The notes under the pieces are model-generated. The model made no database searches. It was not told the origin of the DNA and saw only the letters and a program-made list of their open reading frames with translations. A DNA stretch of 22,658 nt from Rhodoferax sp. Lineage in GTDB: Bacteria > Pseudomonadota > Gammaproteobacteria > Burkholderiales > Burkholderiaceae_C. Both the position numbers and the translations under genes were made by a program. Location of the stretch: positions 4,522-27,179 of the forward strand of contig JAEMRG010000004.1 of the NCBI GenBank assembly GCA_016463455.1. Direction: 5' to 3'. This document shows, piece after piece, positions 16,105 through 22,658 of this stretch. The stretch's first letter is position 1, and every line of letters begins with the position of its first letter.

Positions 16105-16123
16105 CGTGATGGCTTTTGCAGGC

Positions 16124-17299
16124 TCACAGCCGGTGTAGGCGGTCGCCGCGTGCAAAGCCCAAAGGCGTCCAGGGCGCACCCGGGCCCAGCGCCAACACTT
16201 TGAAAAGCTCTCCCATTTCATGCTCGAGGATTAGCGTCTGTGCCGCCGTCCGCACTGGCAAACTAGCTGCTTGCATCAAATCTACGATGCCGCAGTTCAT
16301 TAGGAAATGCGCCTGGCTGGTGTAGCCCAGCACTTGCAGGCCTGCATCCTGCGCTGTCAGCGCGATGCCGCTGAAGTTGACATGGGCGGTGATGTCTTTT
16401 TCGCCGACCAGGGTCAGCGGGTCGCTATCGCTTTGGTGGGCGCGGTGGCACATCACCGTGCCACCGGCGCGTTGGGGGTGGTAGTACTCGCCCTCGCCAA
16501 AACCATAGTCCAGAAAAAATGCGCAACCGCTGCGCAAGCGCTCCGCCAGCGAGCGGACAAAGGCCTGCGCCTGGGGGTGGATTTCGCTCAGGTAATCATG
16601 CGCGCCTTCGGGCTCCAACGGAAGGCGCAGCGCGGTGGGGCTGTCTTGCCATGCGAACACAGGCTGCTTTGCGGCTGGTTGGTTTGTTGCTGCCGCAGCG
16701 ATACAGACACCGCGTTCAAACCAAGCGCCCTGGCAACGCGCCAGTAGCTGCACCGGCATGGCGTCGAGCACTTCGTTACCCAGTACGACGCCGTCTATCT
16801 GGGCGGGCCAGGTCTGGGCCCAGTGCACCAGGTCACCAAAGCGCGCCAGGCGCTGCTGTTGGCGCTGCGTCAGCGCGGCCGATACATCGACGATGGTGTA
16901 ACGCGTCAGCCGCACGCCCATTTGCGCCAATGCCCTGAGCAATTGTTCTGCCAGCGCGCCGCTGCCTGCGCCAAACTCCCAAATCTCGGTGGTGCCGGTA
17001 TGGGTCAGGGCTTGCGCTACTTGCTTGGCCAAGGCATAGCCAAACAGCGGGCTGATTTCCGGCGCCGTAACAAAATCACTGCCATCGCGCCCCGGCAGCG
17101 GGCCAAACTTGAGCGAATCATGCGCGTAATAGCCCAAGCCCGGCGTGTACAGCGCCAGTTCCATGAAGCGGTCAAAACCGATCCAGCCGCCCGCTTCGCT
17201 AATGGCGCTGCATATCGACTGCTCCAGGGCGCTTAAGGGGTGAGGGGGCATCGTTAAACTCAGGGGCGCTGCCAAAGGGCGGCGCGAGGTGGGCTGCAT
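16124..17299 (-). CDS. MidA/NDUFAF7-type SAM-dependent methyltransferase
   Basis: This 391-residue protein belongs to the MidA (DUF185) family. The SAM-binding loop is EFGAGSGA (108-115). Typical flanks are GWIGFDRFMELALYTPGLGYYA (about 38-59), DFVTAPEISPLFG and GNEVLDAMPVQLL, and FFLDYGFGEGEYYHPQR later. The mitochondrial relative NDUFAF7 methylates an arginine of a complex I subunit; the bacterial substrate is not established. The ATG at 17299 has AGGGGA very close upstream; the next in-frame ATG is at 17251. The gene is divergent from the pteridine reductase gene, with about 74 bases between starts. That gap contains GGCCGCTC twice (17332-17339, 17341-17348). Confidence 0.92.
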   Translation of the reverse strand: MQPTSRRPLAAPLSLTMPPHPLSALEQSICSAISEAGGWIGFDRFMELALYTPGLGYYAHDSLKFGPLPGRDGSDFVTAPEISPLFGYALAKQVAQALTHTGTTEIWEFGAGSGALAEQLLRALAQMGVRLTRYTIVDVSAALTQRQQQRLARFGDLVHWAQTWPAQIDGVVLGNEVLDAMPVQLLARCQGAWFERGVCIAAAATNQPAAKQPVFAWQDSPTALRLPLEPEGAHDYLSEIHPQAQAFVRSLAERLRSGCAFFLDYGFGEGEYYHPQRAGGTVMCHRAHQSDSDPLTLVGEKDITAHVNFSGIALTAQDAGLQVLGYTSQAHFLMNCGIVDLMQAASLPVRTAAQTLILEHEMGELFKVLALGPGAPWTPLGFARGDRLHRL

Positions 17300-17373
17300 T
17301 GTCCCCTACGCACACGCAAGTTCACCGCGCTGGCCGCTCAGGCCGCTCCAAACTTAGGAAAACACCAGATCCC

Positions 17374-18180
17374 ATGCACAACAGCGTATTAATCACCGGC
17401 GGCGCGCAGCGTCTAGGCCGCGAATTGGTTCTGGCTTTCGCGCGCGCGGGCTGGCATGTCTGGTGCCATTACGGGCATTCGGCCCAGGCGGCCGAGCAGT
17501 TGCAAGCTGAACTGCGCACCCAGGGCCTGGCGGTGGACCTGGCTCAGGCTGATTTATCCCAAGAGGCGCAAGTGCTGGCCATGATGGCGCACATCGTGCA
17601 GCAGCGCGGCCCTTTGCAGGCGGTGGTCAATAACGCCTCCCTGTTCGAGCCAGATACCGGTCTGGACTTTGACCCGGCTTTACTGCGCAGGCAGATGGAA
17701 GTCAATCTCGTCGCGCCTTTGTTGCTCGGGCGCGAGTTGGCGCGCCAGCAGGCTCAGCGGTCCGAGAGGGGCGAGATGCAGGATGCTTGCCTGATCCATG
17801 TGCTGGACCAAAAAGTATTCAATCTGAACCCGGATTATTTTTCTTACACCAGCACCAAGCTGGCGCTTGAGCGCAGCGTGGCTTTGCAGGCGCAGGCGCT
17901 GGCGCCTAGCGTAAGGGTATGCGGCGTTGCGCCGGGGCTGATTTATCCAAGTGGGCCGCAGTCGCAGGAAAATTTTGAACGCGCCAGTGGTGTGAATCTG
18001 TTGCGCCGCGCCACGCCACCGGCCGATGTGGCTGCAAGCTGCTTGTTTTTGGCGCAGACCCGCTCCATCACCGGCGTAAGCGTCTGTGTAGACAATGGCC
18101 AGCACTTGGTCCCCCTGGCGCGTGACGTGATGTTTGCCGCCCAAACCCTGGCGCAGGAAGCCTCTTATGCAAGATCTTGA
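17374..18180 (+). CDS. Pteridine reductase-like SDR (FolM/PTR1 type)
   Basis: This 268-residue short-chain dehydrogenase has pteridine-reductase features. The cofactor loop TGGAQRLGR (8-16) replaces the classical TGxxxGxG. NNAS is at 86-89, and the catalytic Tyr158 and Lys162 are in YTSTK. Asp145 (HVLD) stands where most SDRs have Ser, as in trypanosome PTR1 and E. coli FolM. The expected reaction is NADPH-dependent reduction of dihydropterin (dihydromonapterin or dihydrofolate) to the tetrahydro form. I chose the ATG at 17374 because the fold begins there; its AGGA is about 14 bases upstream, longer than usual. The last 14 bases overlap the FolB-like gene that follows, which supports a shared pterin role. 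Confidence 0.88.
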   Translation: MHNSVLITGGAQRLGRELVLAFARAGWHVWCHYGHSAQAAEQLQAELRTQGLAVDLAQADLSQEAQVLAMMAHIVQQRGPLQAVVNNASLFEPDTGLDFDPALLRRQMEVNLVAPLLLGRELARQQAQRSERGEMQDACLIHVLDQKVFNLNPDYFSYTSTKLALERSVALQAQALAPSVRVCGVAPGLIYPSGPQSQENFERASGVNLLRRATPPADVAASCLFLAQTRSITGVSVCVDNGQHLVPLARDVMFAAQTLAQEASYARS

Positions 18181-18580
18181 AGCACAGTTGATGCGCGATT
18201 GCCGCAAACTGTTTTTGCGTGGCTTTGAGCTGCAGGTACGCATCGGCATCCACGACTTTGAATTACAGGCGCCCCAGCGCATGCGCTTTGATGTGGATCT
18301 GTATGTGCCCTATGTCCACTCCAGTCCCACGCAGGACCGTATCGACGAAATTGTGGACTACGACTTTGTGCGCAAGACCATACTGCGCCTATGCGATACA
18401 GGCCACATCAACTTACAGGAAACCTTGTGCGACGCAATTGCCCAAGCGCTGCTGGGCCATGCGCAAGTCGCCGCCGTGCGTGTGAGTACTTGCAAACCCG
18501 ATGTGTACCCAGATTGCGATGCCGTAGGTGTCGAAGTGTTCCGACTGAGCGCTGCTGCCCCGGCAACCGCATCCGTGTAA
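18167..18580 (+). CDS. folB: Dihydroneopterin aldolase-family protein, FolB-like copy
   Basis: FolB cleaves 7,8-dihydroneopterin to 6-hydroxymethyl-dihydropterin and glycolaldehyde in folate synthesis. This 137-residue protein keeps the tunnel-fold active-site residues: E32 (IGIHDFE), Y65 (VDYDFV), E85 (NLQETL) and the general-base Lys110, followed by Pro111, the KP pair of true FolB enzymes. The ATG at 18167 has AGGAAG 8 bases upstream and lies inside the end of the reductase gene, so the two are translationally coupled. A second family member follows 28 bases downstream. Folate synthesis is the likeliest role for this copy, but an epimerase role is not excluded. Confidence 0.88.
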   Translation: MQDLEAQLMRDCRKLFLRGFELQVRIGIHDFELQAPQRMRFDVDLYVPYVHSSPTQDRIDEIVDYDFVRKTILRLCDTGHINLQETLCDAIAQALLGHAQVAAVRVSTCKPDVYPDCDAVGVEVFRLSAAAPATASV

Positions 18581-18608
18581 GCCGTTTTTAGTTTTTCAGG
18601 ATCACTCC

Positions 18609-18995
18609 ATGGCGAAATCTACCGCTGCCCCGTTTCGGGGCAATCAAACGCTGACTTTGACGGGCCTGCGCTTTGAGGCCAATCTGGGCATTCTCGAGTC
18701 CGAGCTGCTGGCACCCCAGCCCATTCAGGTGGATGCTGAGTTACACCTGGGCGCACAACCCTTGCTGCCCGAGGACGACGATATCAACCATGTGCTGGAC
18801 TACCGCAAAGTGCGCCAGATCATCATCGCCGAATGCACCGCTGAGCATGTGAATCTGCTGGAAAGCCTGATTGGCAAGCTGGCCAATCGTTTGCTGCAAT
18901 TGCCCGGCGTGGTCGGTGTGCGTGTGAAAATCGCTAAGTTAAAAATCTTTGACGATTGCGAAGTAGCCATCCGGGTGGAAACCGGCCAGTGGTAA
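18609..18995 (+). CDS. Second dihydroneopterin aldolase-family protein, FolX-like copy
   Basis: This 128-residue FolB-fold protein is the tandem relative of the preceding gene and keeps the key residues at the same numbers: E32, Y65 (LDYRKV), E85 (NLLESL) and Lys110. Lys110 is followed by Leu (AKLKIF), not Pro. From memory, the E. coli epimerase FolX has the same Lys-Leu pair (DKLHAL), and its DINxxLNYRxV resembles DINHVLDYRKV here. FolX turns dihydroneopterin triphosphate into dihydromonapterin triphosphate, upstream of FolM. This copy is therefore a reasonable FolX candidate, by eye only. A plain aldolase duplicate is the alternative. The neighbours are the pterin genes upstream and ttcA 14 bases downstream. 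Confidence 0.85.
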   Translation: MAKSTAAPFRGNQTLTLTGLRFEANLGILESELLAPQPIQVDAELHLGAQPLLPEDDDINHVLDYRKVRQIIIAECTAEHVNLLESLIGKLANRLLQLPGVVGVRVKIAKLKIFDDCEVAIRVETGQW

Positions 18996-19009
18996 ACCAA
19001 GGAAGTGCG

Positions 19010-19972
19010 ATGTTGACCGAAGCCCTAGCCCCTGCGCAAACCCCAAGCGCTCAGGACGCCGCCGCGCCCGTGCGCGACGCCGCTGAGCGTGCTGCCCACG
19101 AAACCCACAAGCTGGAAAAACGCCTGTGCCGCCAGGTGGGCCAGGCCATCATGGACTTCGGCATGATCCAAGAGGGCGACCGTGTAATGGTTTGCGTCTC
19201 GGGCGGTAAAGACAGTTACGGCATGCTCGACATCCTGCTCAAAATGCAGCAGCGCGCACCCGTCGACTTCGAACTCATCGCCGTCAATCTCGATCAGAAG
19301 CAACCCGGTTTCCCGGACCATGTGCTGCCGGCCTATCTCAAGCAACTGGGCGTACCCTTTCACATCGAGACGCAGGACACCTACAGCATTGTCAAAAAGG
19401 TGATCCCCGAGGGCAAGACCATGTGCAGCTTGTGCAGCCGCTTGCGCCGGGGCATTTTGTACCGCGTGGCCGACGAGTTGAAGGTGACCAAAATTGCCTT
19501 AGGCCATCACCGCGACGATATGTTGCAAACCTTTTTCTTAAATATGTTTTTCGGTGGCAAGCTCAAAGGCATGCCGCCCAAGCTGGTGAGCGACGACGGT
19601 GGCCATATCGTCATCCGGCCCTTGGCCTATGTGGCCGAAAAAGACCTCACGCGCTGGGCCACGCACCGCGCTTTCCCCATCATCCCCTGCACTTTGTGCG
19701 GCAGCCAGGAAAACCTGCAACGCAAACAAATCGGCAATATGCTGCGTGACTGGGAAAAGCAATACCCCGGTCGCATCGAAAGCATGTTTACCGCTTTGCA
19801 AAATGTGGTTCCCTCGCATTTGATGGATACCCAGCGCCACGACTTCAAAAATATTCAGACTACCGGCGTGCCGCAGGTCGATGGCGACAAGGCCTTTGAC
19901 GCCGAGGAACTGCCGGCTCTGCCACTGCATGGCCTGCCCGCACGGGGTGCAGTGCAATGGTCCAGCACTTGA
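19010..19972 (+). CDS. ttcA: tRNA 2-thiocytidine synthetase
   Basis: TtcA adds sulphur to cytidine 32 of certain tRNAs using ATP and an iron-sulphur cluster. The 320-residue protein has the PP-loop SGGKDS at 64-69 and two Cys pairs, C139/C142 (MCSLC) and C227/C230 (CTLC), that match the cluster-binding cysteines of the family. LGHHRDDMLQTFFLNMF (about 164-180) and VIRPLAYVAEKDL are also typical. The start at 19010 has AAGGAAG just upstream. The N-terminal 30 residues are Ala/Pro-rich and probably disordered. It sits in the pterin gene run without an obvious functional link. Confidence 0.96.
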   Translation: MLTEALAPAQTPSAQDAAAPVRDAAERAAHETHKLEKRLCRQVGQAIMDFGMIQEGDRVMVCVSGGKDSYGMLDILLKMQQRAPVDFELIAVNLDQKQPGFPDHVLPAYLKQLGVPFHIETQDTYSIVKKVIPEGKTMCSLCSRLRRGILYRVADELKVTKIALGHHRDDMLQTFFLNMFFGGKLKGMPPKLVSDDGGHIVIRPLAYVAEKDLTRWATHRAFPIIPCTLCGSQENLQRKQIGNMLRDWEKQYPGRIESMFTALQNVVPSHLMDTQRHDFKNIQTTGVPQVDGDKAFDAEELPALPLHGLPARGAVQWSST

Positions 19973-19989
19973 GCTTTGGAGGTTTCTCT

Positions 19990-20598
19990 ATGCGAGTACT
20001 TGTACGTTTGGCTTTGCGGATGGGTTTGTTGGTTTTGCTAGCCGGCTTGGCCGGCTGCGCCAGCACCCGGCTTATCGACAGCGAGGTACGCAGCTTTCGC
20101 AGCGGCGCGCCGGACTTGGCTGCCTCAAGCTACCAGTTTGAGCGTCTGCCCTCGCAGCAAGCCGATGCGCCGGCGCAGTCGCAGCGTGAACAGTGGGCGC
20201 AGCCGGTTTTGCAGCGGGTGGGCTTGACGCTGGTCAGCCAAGCGCCGCGCTATACGGTGCAATGGGGCGTGGCCACTGAGCAAGTGCTGCCCAATGAGCC
20301 GGTTTTCAGGCGGCGTTGGGGTGGATTTGCGGGTGGCCCGGGTTGGGGAGCACATCCCTTCTTCTTTCCGCTGGAGCCCATGCTGTACCGCTTCCAGGTC
20401 CAGGTGCTGGTGCGTGATGCGCTCAGCCGCGAGGTGGTGTACGAGGCCTCGGCGCAGCACACCGGCCCCTGGAACGACCAGGCCCAGATCCTGCCCGCGG
20501 TGCTCCTCGCTGCGATGCGCGATTTTCCGCAGGGCGCCTCCGGCCCCAGCAGCGTCAAGGTGGAAATCGGCCCTGGCGGCATGGCACTGCGCCCATGA
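19990..20598 (+). CDS. DUF4136-type lipoprotein
   Basis: This is a 202-residue lipoprotein. A short basic N-terminus and a hydrophobic stretch end in LAGC, with lipidated Cys23 (20056-20058). The mature part has the DUF4136 pattern: SYQFERLPS, then PVLQRVGLTLVSQAPRYTVQWGV, an unusually Gly/Trp/Phe-rich loop (GGFAGGPGWGAHPFFFP, about 114-130) and YRFQVQVLVRDALSREVVYEASAQHTG. The function of the family is unknown; it is expected in the cell envelope. GGAGG lies 7 bases before the ATG. The last codon and stop overlap the next gene's start (ATGA), so the two are coupled. Confidence 0.88.
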   Translation: MRVLVRLALRMGLLVLLAGLAGCASTRLIDSEVRSFRSGAPDLAASSYQFERLPSQQADAPAQSQREQWAQPVLQRVGLTLVSQAPRYTVQWGVATEQVLPNEPVFRRRWGGFAGGPGWGAHPFFFPLEPMLYRFQVQVLVRDALSREVVYEASAQHTGPWNDQAQILPAVLLAAMRDFPQGASGPSSVKVEIGPGGMALRP

Positions 20599-21266
20599 GT
20601 AGCAACGCCGTAGCTAGCGAGTCGCCCACCCGCATTACGGCGGTACGCCATGGCGAAACCGCCTGGAATGCCGTCACGCGTTTGCAAGGGCAGCTTGATA
20701 TTGATCTGAACGACTTGGGCCGCTGGCAGGCCGAGCGCGCGGGCGCGGCCTTGGCCGGTAGCGCTTTGCAAGTGATTTACAGCAGCGACCTCTGCCGCGC
20801 CCACCACACCGCGCAGGCGATTGCCCGGCAGTGTGGTATCGCGCTGCCCGACATCCGCACCCACCCGGGCTTGCGCGAGCGTTGTTTTGGCCGCTTTGAA
20901 GGCCTAACCTATGCGCAAGTGGATGACTTGCATCCCGAGGAGGCATTGCGCTGGAAACAGCGCGAACCGGCCTGGGCGCCGCCCGGTGGCGAAAGCCAAA
21001 CCCAGGTGTTTGAACGCGTGCACGCCGCGCTAAGCGCCATTGCCGCAGCGCACCCAGGCGAGCATATTGCCATCGTGACGCATGGCGGTGTGCTGGACGT
21101 GTTCTACCGCCTGGCCACCGGCCAGGGCATAAGCGCAGCGCGCACCTGGGACCTGAGCAATTGCGCCATCAACCGCTTGCTCTGGACGCCCCAAGCCCTG
21201 ACCTTGGTGGGCTGGGCGGACACGGGACACTTGGACGAAGGCCCGCGCGATGAATTTGCTGCCTAG
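20595..21266 (+). CDS. Histidine phosphatase (phosphoglycerate mutase-like)
   Basis: This 223-residue protein has the histidine phosphatase signature VRHGETAWN with catalytic His19. LQGQLDIDLNDLGRWQAE, YSSDLCRAHHTAQAI (phosphate-pocket Arg), LRERCFGRFEGLTY (acid/base Glu) and the second His in IVTHGGVLDVFYRL complete the site. It resembles the GpmB/CobC branch: co-factor-independent, mostly phosphatases rather than true mutases. The substrate is unknown. Its position in a pterin gene run allows a pterin phosphate as one guess, but no residue shows this. ATGA overlap with the preceding lipoprotein gene indicates coupling. Confidence 0.92.
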   Translation: MSSNAVASESPTRITAVRHGETAWNAVTRLQGQLDIDLNDLGRWQAERAGAALAGSALQVIYSSDLCRAHHTAQAIARQCGIALPDIRTHPGLRERCFGRFEGLTYAQVDDLHPEEALRWKQREPAWAPPGGESQTQVFERVHAALSAIAAAHPGEHIAIVTHGGVLDVFYRLATGQGISAARTWDLSNCAINRLLWTPQALTLVGWADTGHLDEGPRDEFAA

Positions 21267-21280
21267 GCGCATAGGCGTTT
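21261..21280 (+). terminator. Weak terminator-like hairpin after the phosphatase gene
   Basis: GCCTA-GGCGCA-TAGGC is followed by GTTTT directly at the phosphatase stop. The stem is only 5 bp and the T-run is short. It could at most attenuate transcription into the hydroxylase gene. Confidence 0.25.
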
Positions 21281-21334
21281 TGGTGCAGGGTTTTTCCCGC
21301 TGCCTTATTGCGGTGGATTGCGCACAATAGGCTT

Positions 21335-22474
21335 ATGTCCAAAATCATTGTTTTTGCATTTCCGGTGTTTCTGGCCGCTATGGCCTTGGAGCTTTGGTGG
21401 GATCGGCGCAAACGCAGCGCCGGTGCGCGCGCGCGCAGTAGTTACGCTTTTAGTGACACGCTCAACAGCCTGAGCCTTGGCCTGCTCAGCCAGGTAGTGG
21501 GGGTGCTGGCCAAGTTCATCGGCATTGCGGCTTATGCCTGGGTGTTTGAGCGCATTGCATTGTTTCCAGACGCCGATGTGTGGAACCATTGGTACGGCTG
21601 GCTCGGGGCCTTGTTGCTGTATGACTTGTGTTACTACTGGCTGCACCGCGCCGGGCATGAGGTGGCTGTTTTCTGGGCCGCGCACGTGGTGCACCACCAA
21701 AGCCAGGAATACAACCTGTCCACCGCCTTGCGCCAGACCGCTAGTGGCGGACTGCTGGGTTGGGTTTTTTACCTGCCGCTGGCGCTGCTAGGCGTGCCGC
21801 CGCTGTTGTTTGGCATCGTGGCGCTGGTGGATTTGCTCTACCAGTTCTGGGTGCATACCGAGCATGTGGGCAAGCTGGGCTGGTTTGACCGCGTGTTTTG
21901 TTCACCCAGCAACCACCGGGTGCACCACGCTGTTAATGAGGGCTATGTGGACCGCAACTACGGCGGTATCTTGGTCGTGTGGGACCGCTTGTTTGGCACC
22001 TTCCAAGAAGAAGATGAACGCTGCGTCTATGGCACCCGCACACCGCTCAATAGCTGGGACCCTTTGTGGGCCAATCTGGAGGTCTATGCTGGTTTAGCTG
22101 CCACCGCCTGGCGCACGCCGCGCTGGCGCGATAAGTTGGCGGTCTGGTTCAAGCCGCCGGGCTGGCAGCCCGTCGGGGCCCTGCCCAAGCCCGCCTTTGA
22201 CATCGGCCAAGTGCAGCGCTTTGACCCGCCCTTGGACCGCGGGCAACGCAGGTTTTCCAGCCTGCAGTGCATTGGCCTGATGGCAGCGAGCACCGTCTAT
22301 TTGTGGCATGCCGATGCCATGCCCTGGCAACACGCGGCCCTGTTTTGCGCCGCATTGTGCGCTGCCGCGTGGGCCATGGGTGGCTATTTGCAAGGCCGCT
22401 TGCGCGCCCTGGAAACCTTGGCCGTGCAAGTTGCAGCCTTGGCGCTGCTGGGCGGCTTGGGTCTCTTTCCCTAG
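21335..22474 (+). CDS. AGMO-like membrane fatty acid hydroxylase (sterol desaturase superfamily)
   Basis: This is a 379-residue, multi-span membrane protein with the di-iron histidine clusters of the superfamily: HRAGH (104-108), HVVHH (117-121), FWVHTEH (171-177) and NHRVHH (193-198). The segments EYNLSTALRQ (125-134), LLYQFWVHTE, DRNYGGILVVWDRLFGTF and VYGTRTPLNS correspond closely to human alkylglycerol monooxygenase (AGMO, TMEM195) as I recall it. AGMO cleaves ether lipids and uses tetrahydrobiopterin. Hydrophobic segments lie near 5-20, 45-75, 88-103, 138-172 and C-terminally at about 310-378. The C-terminal membrane part also matches the AGMO layout. The same-strand run begins with reduced-pterin genes, which fits a pterin-dependent enzyme, but the bacterial substrate and cofactor are unproven. 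The stop shares a CTAG with ruvB's stop. Confidence 0.9.
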   Translation: MSKIIVFAFPVFLAAMALELWWDRRKRSAGARARSSYAFSDTLNSLSLGLLSQVVGVLAKFIGIAAYAWVFERIALFPDADVWNHWYGWLGALLLYDLCYYWLHRAGHEVAVFWAAHVVHHQSQEYNLSTALRQTASGGLLGWVFYLPLALLGVPPLLFGIVALVDLLYQFWVHTEHVGKLGWFDRVFCSPSNHRVHHAVNEGYVDRNYGGILVVWDRLFGTFQEEDERCVYGTRTPLNSWDPLWANLEVYAGLAATAWRTPRWRDKLAVWFKPPGWQPVGALPKPAFDIGQVQRFDPPLDRGQRRFSSLQCIGLMAASTVYLWHADAMPWQHAALFCAALCAAAWAMGGYLQGRLRALETLAVQVAALALLGGLGLFP

Positions 22475-22658
22475 GTCAGTAAATCCGGCGCCTGCCCAGC
22501 CGGTGCCGCCACGCCTAGATGCCGGTAGGCCGCCAAGGTGGCGATGCGTCCGCGCGGCGTGCGCTGCAGGTAGCCTTGTTGAATCAGGTAGGGCTCGATC
22601 ACGTCCTCAATGGTTTCGCGCTCTTCGCCGATGCTGGCGGCGATGTTGTCCAAACCCA
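22471..22658 (-). CDS. ruvB: Holliday junction helicase RuvB, C-terminal end only
   Basis: The frame is open at the window's right edge, and only the last 61 or so residues are seen. They form the winged-helix DNA-binding domain of RuvB: GLDNIAASIGEERETIEDV, then EPYLIQQGYLQRTPRGR, followed by a short tail. RuvB is the ATPase motor that drives branch migration with RuvA during recombination repair. The gene ends within a CTAG that also supplies the stop codon of the convergent hydroxylase gene. Confidence 0.96.
   Translation of the reverse strand, partial: GLDNIAASIGEERETIEDVIEPYLIQQGYLQRTPRGRIATLAAYRHLGVAAPAGQAPDLLT

Noticed and set aside
21284..21303. CAGGG-TTTTT-CCCGCTG hairpin before the hydroxylase gene
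   Set aside because: The stem needs a bulge and the T-run is in the loop rather than after the stem. It could be a leader structure but has no terminator features.
1..22658. Search for tRNA (including selC near selD), rRNA, CRISPR repeats and transposase genes
   Set aside because: No cloverleaf, repeat-spacer pattern or transposase motif was seen on either strand. This is a reading by eye, so a covariance-model scan would be needed to be certain.

Overview
The window is ordinary, densely packed chromosome of a high-GC betaproteobacterium. Gene order and protein types suggest Burkholderiales, probably Comamonadaceae; this is inference from memory of such genomes, not a database match. Nearly every base is coding, with short gaps and many stop/start overlaps. 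I saw no rRNA, tRNA, insertion sequence, prophage or CRISPR array, and no gene-free stretch over 300 bases.

Region 1 (1-4659, + strand) holds the end of a flavoprotein-SelD fusion (selenophosphate synthesis), a diverged second copy of its flavoprotein half, an Mpo1/DUF962 membrane protein and a DadA-like D-amino-acid dehydrogenase. Region 2 (4740-5296) is a small type II toxin-antitoxin pair behind a perfect 11-bp palindrome. Region 3 (5436-9379) holds glmS and glmU, which make UDP-GlcNAc. Both are on the minus strand, with an Lrp/AsnC regulator inserted in the opposite orientation. The glmS/regulator gap is about 11% GC and carries two AT-only palindrome cores three helical turns apart.

Region 4 (9378-14924) contains a DUF6279-type lipoprotein whose ATG overlaps the glmU ATG on the other strand, 5-formyltetrahydrofolate cyclo-ligase, a soluble lytic transglycosylase, a glutathione S-transferase and CCA-adding enzyme. 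Region 5 (14985-17299, minus) contains a ROK-family sugar kinase with atypical motif residues and a MidA-type methyltransferase.

Region 6 (17374-22474, +) is a same-strand run: a FolM/PTR1-type pteridine reductase, two tandem FolB-fold proteins (one FolB-like, one FolX-like), TtcA, a DUF4136 lipoprotein, a histidine phosphatase and a membrane hydroxylase that closely resembles animal alkylglycerol monooxygenase (AGMO). AGMO is tetrahydropterin dependent, so a hydroxylase of that type at the end of a run that starts with reduced-pterin genes is the most interesting functional hypothesis here. The window closes inside the 3' end of ruvB on the minus strand.

Most other genes are housekeeping. 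I found no clear evidence of a wholly new defence or mobile system.
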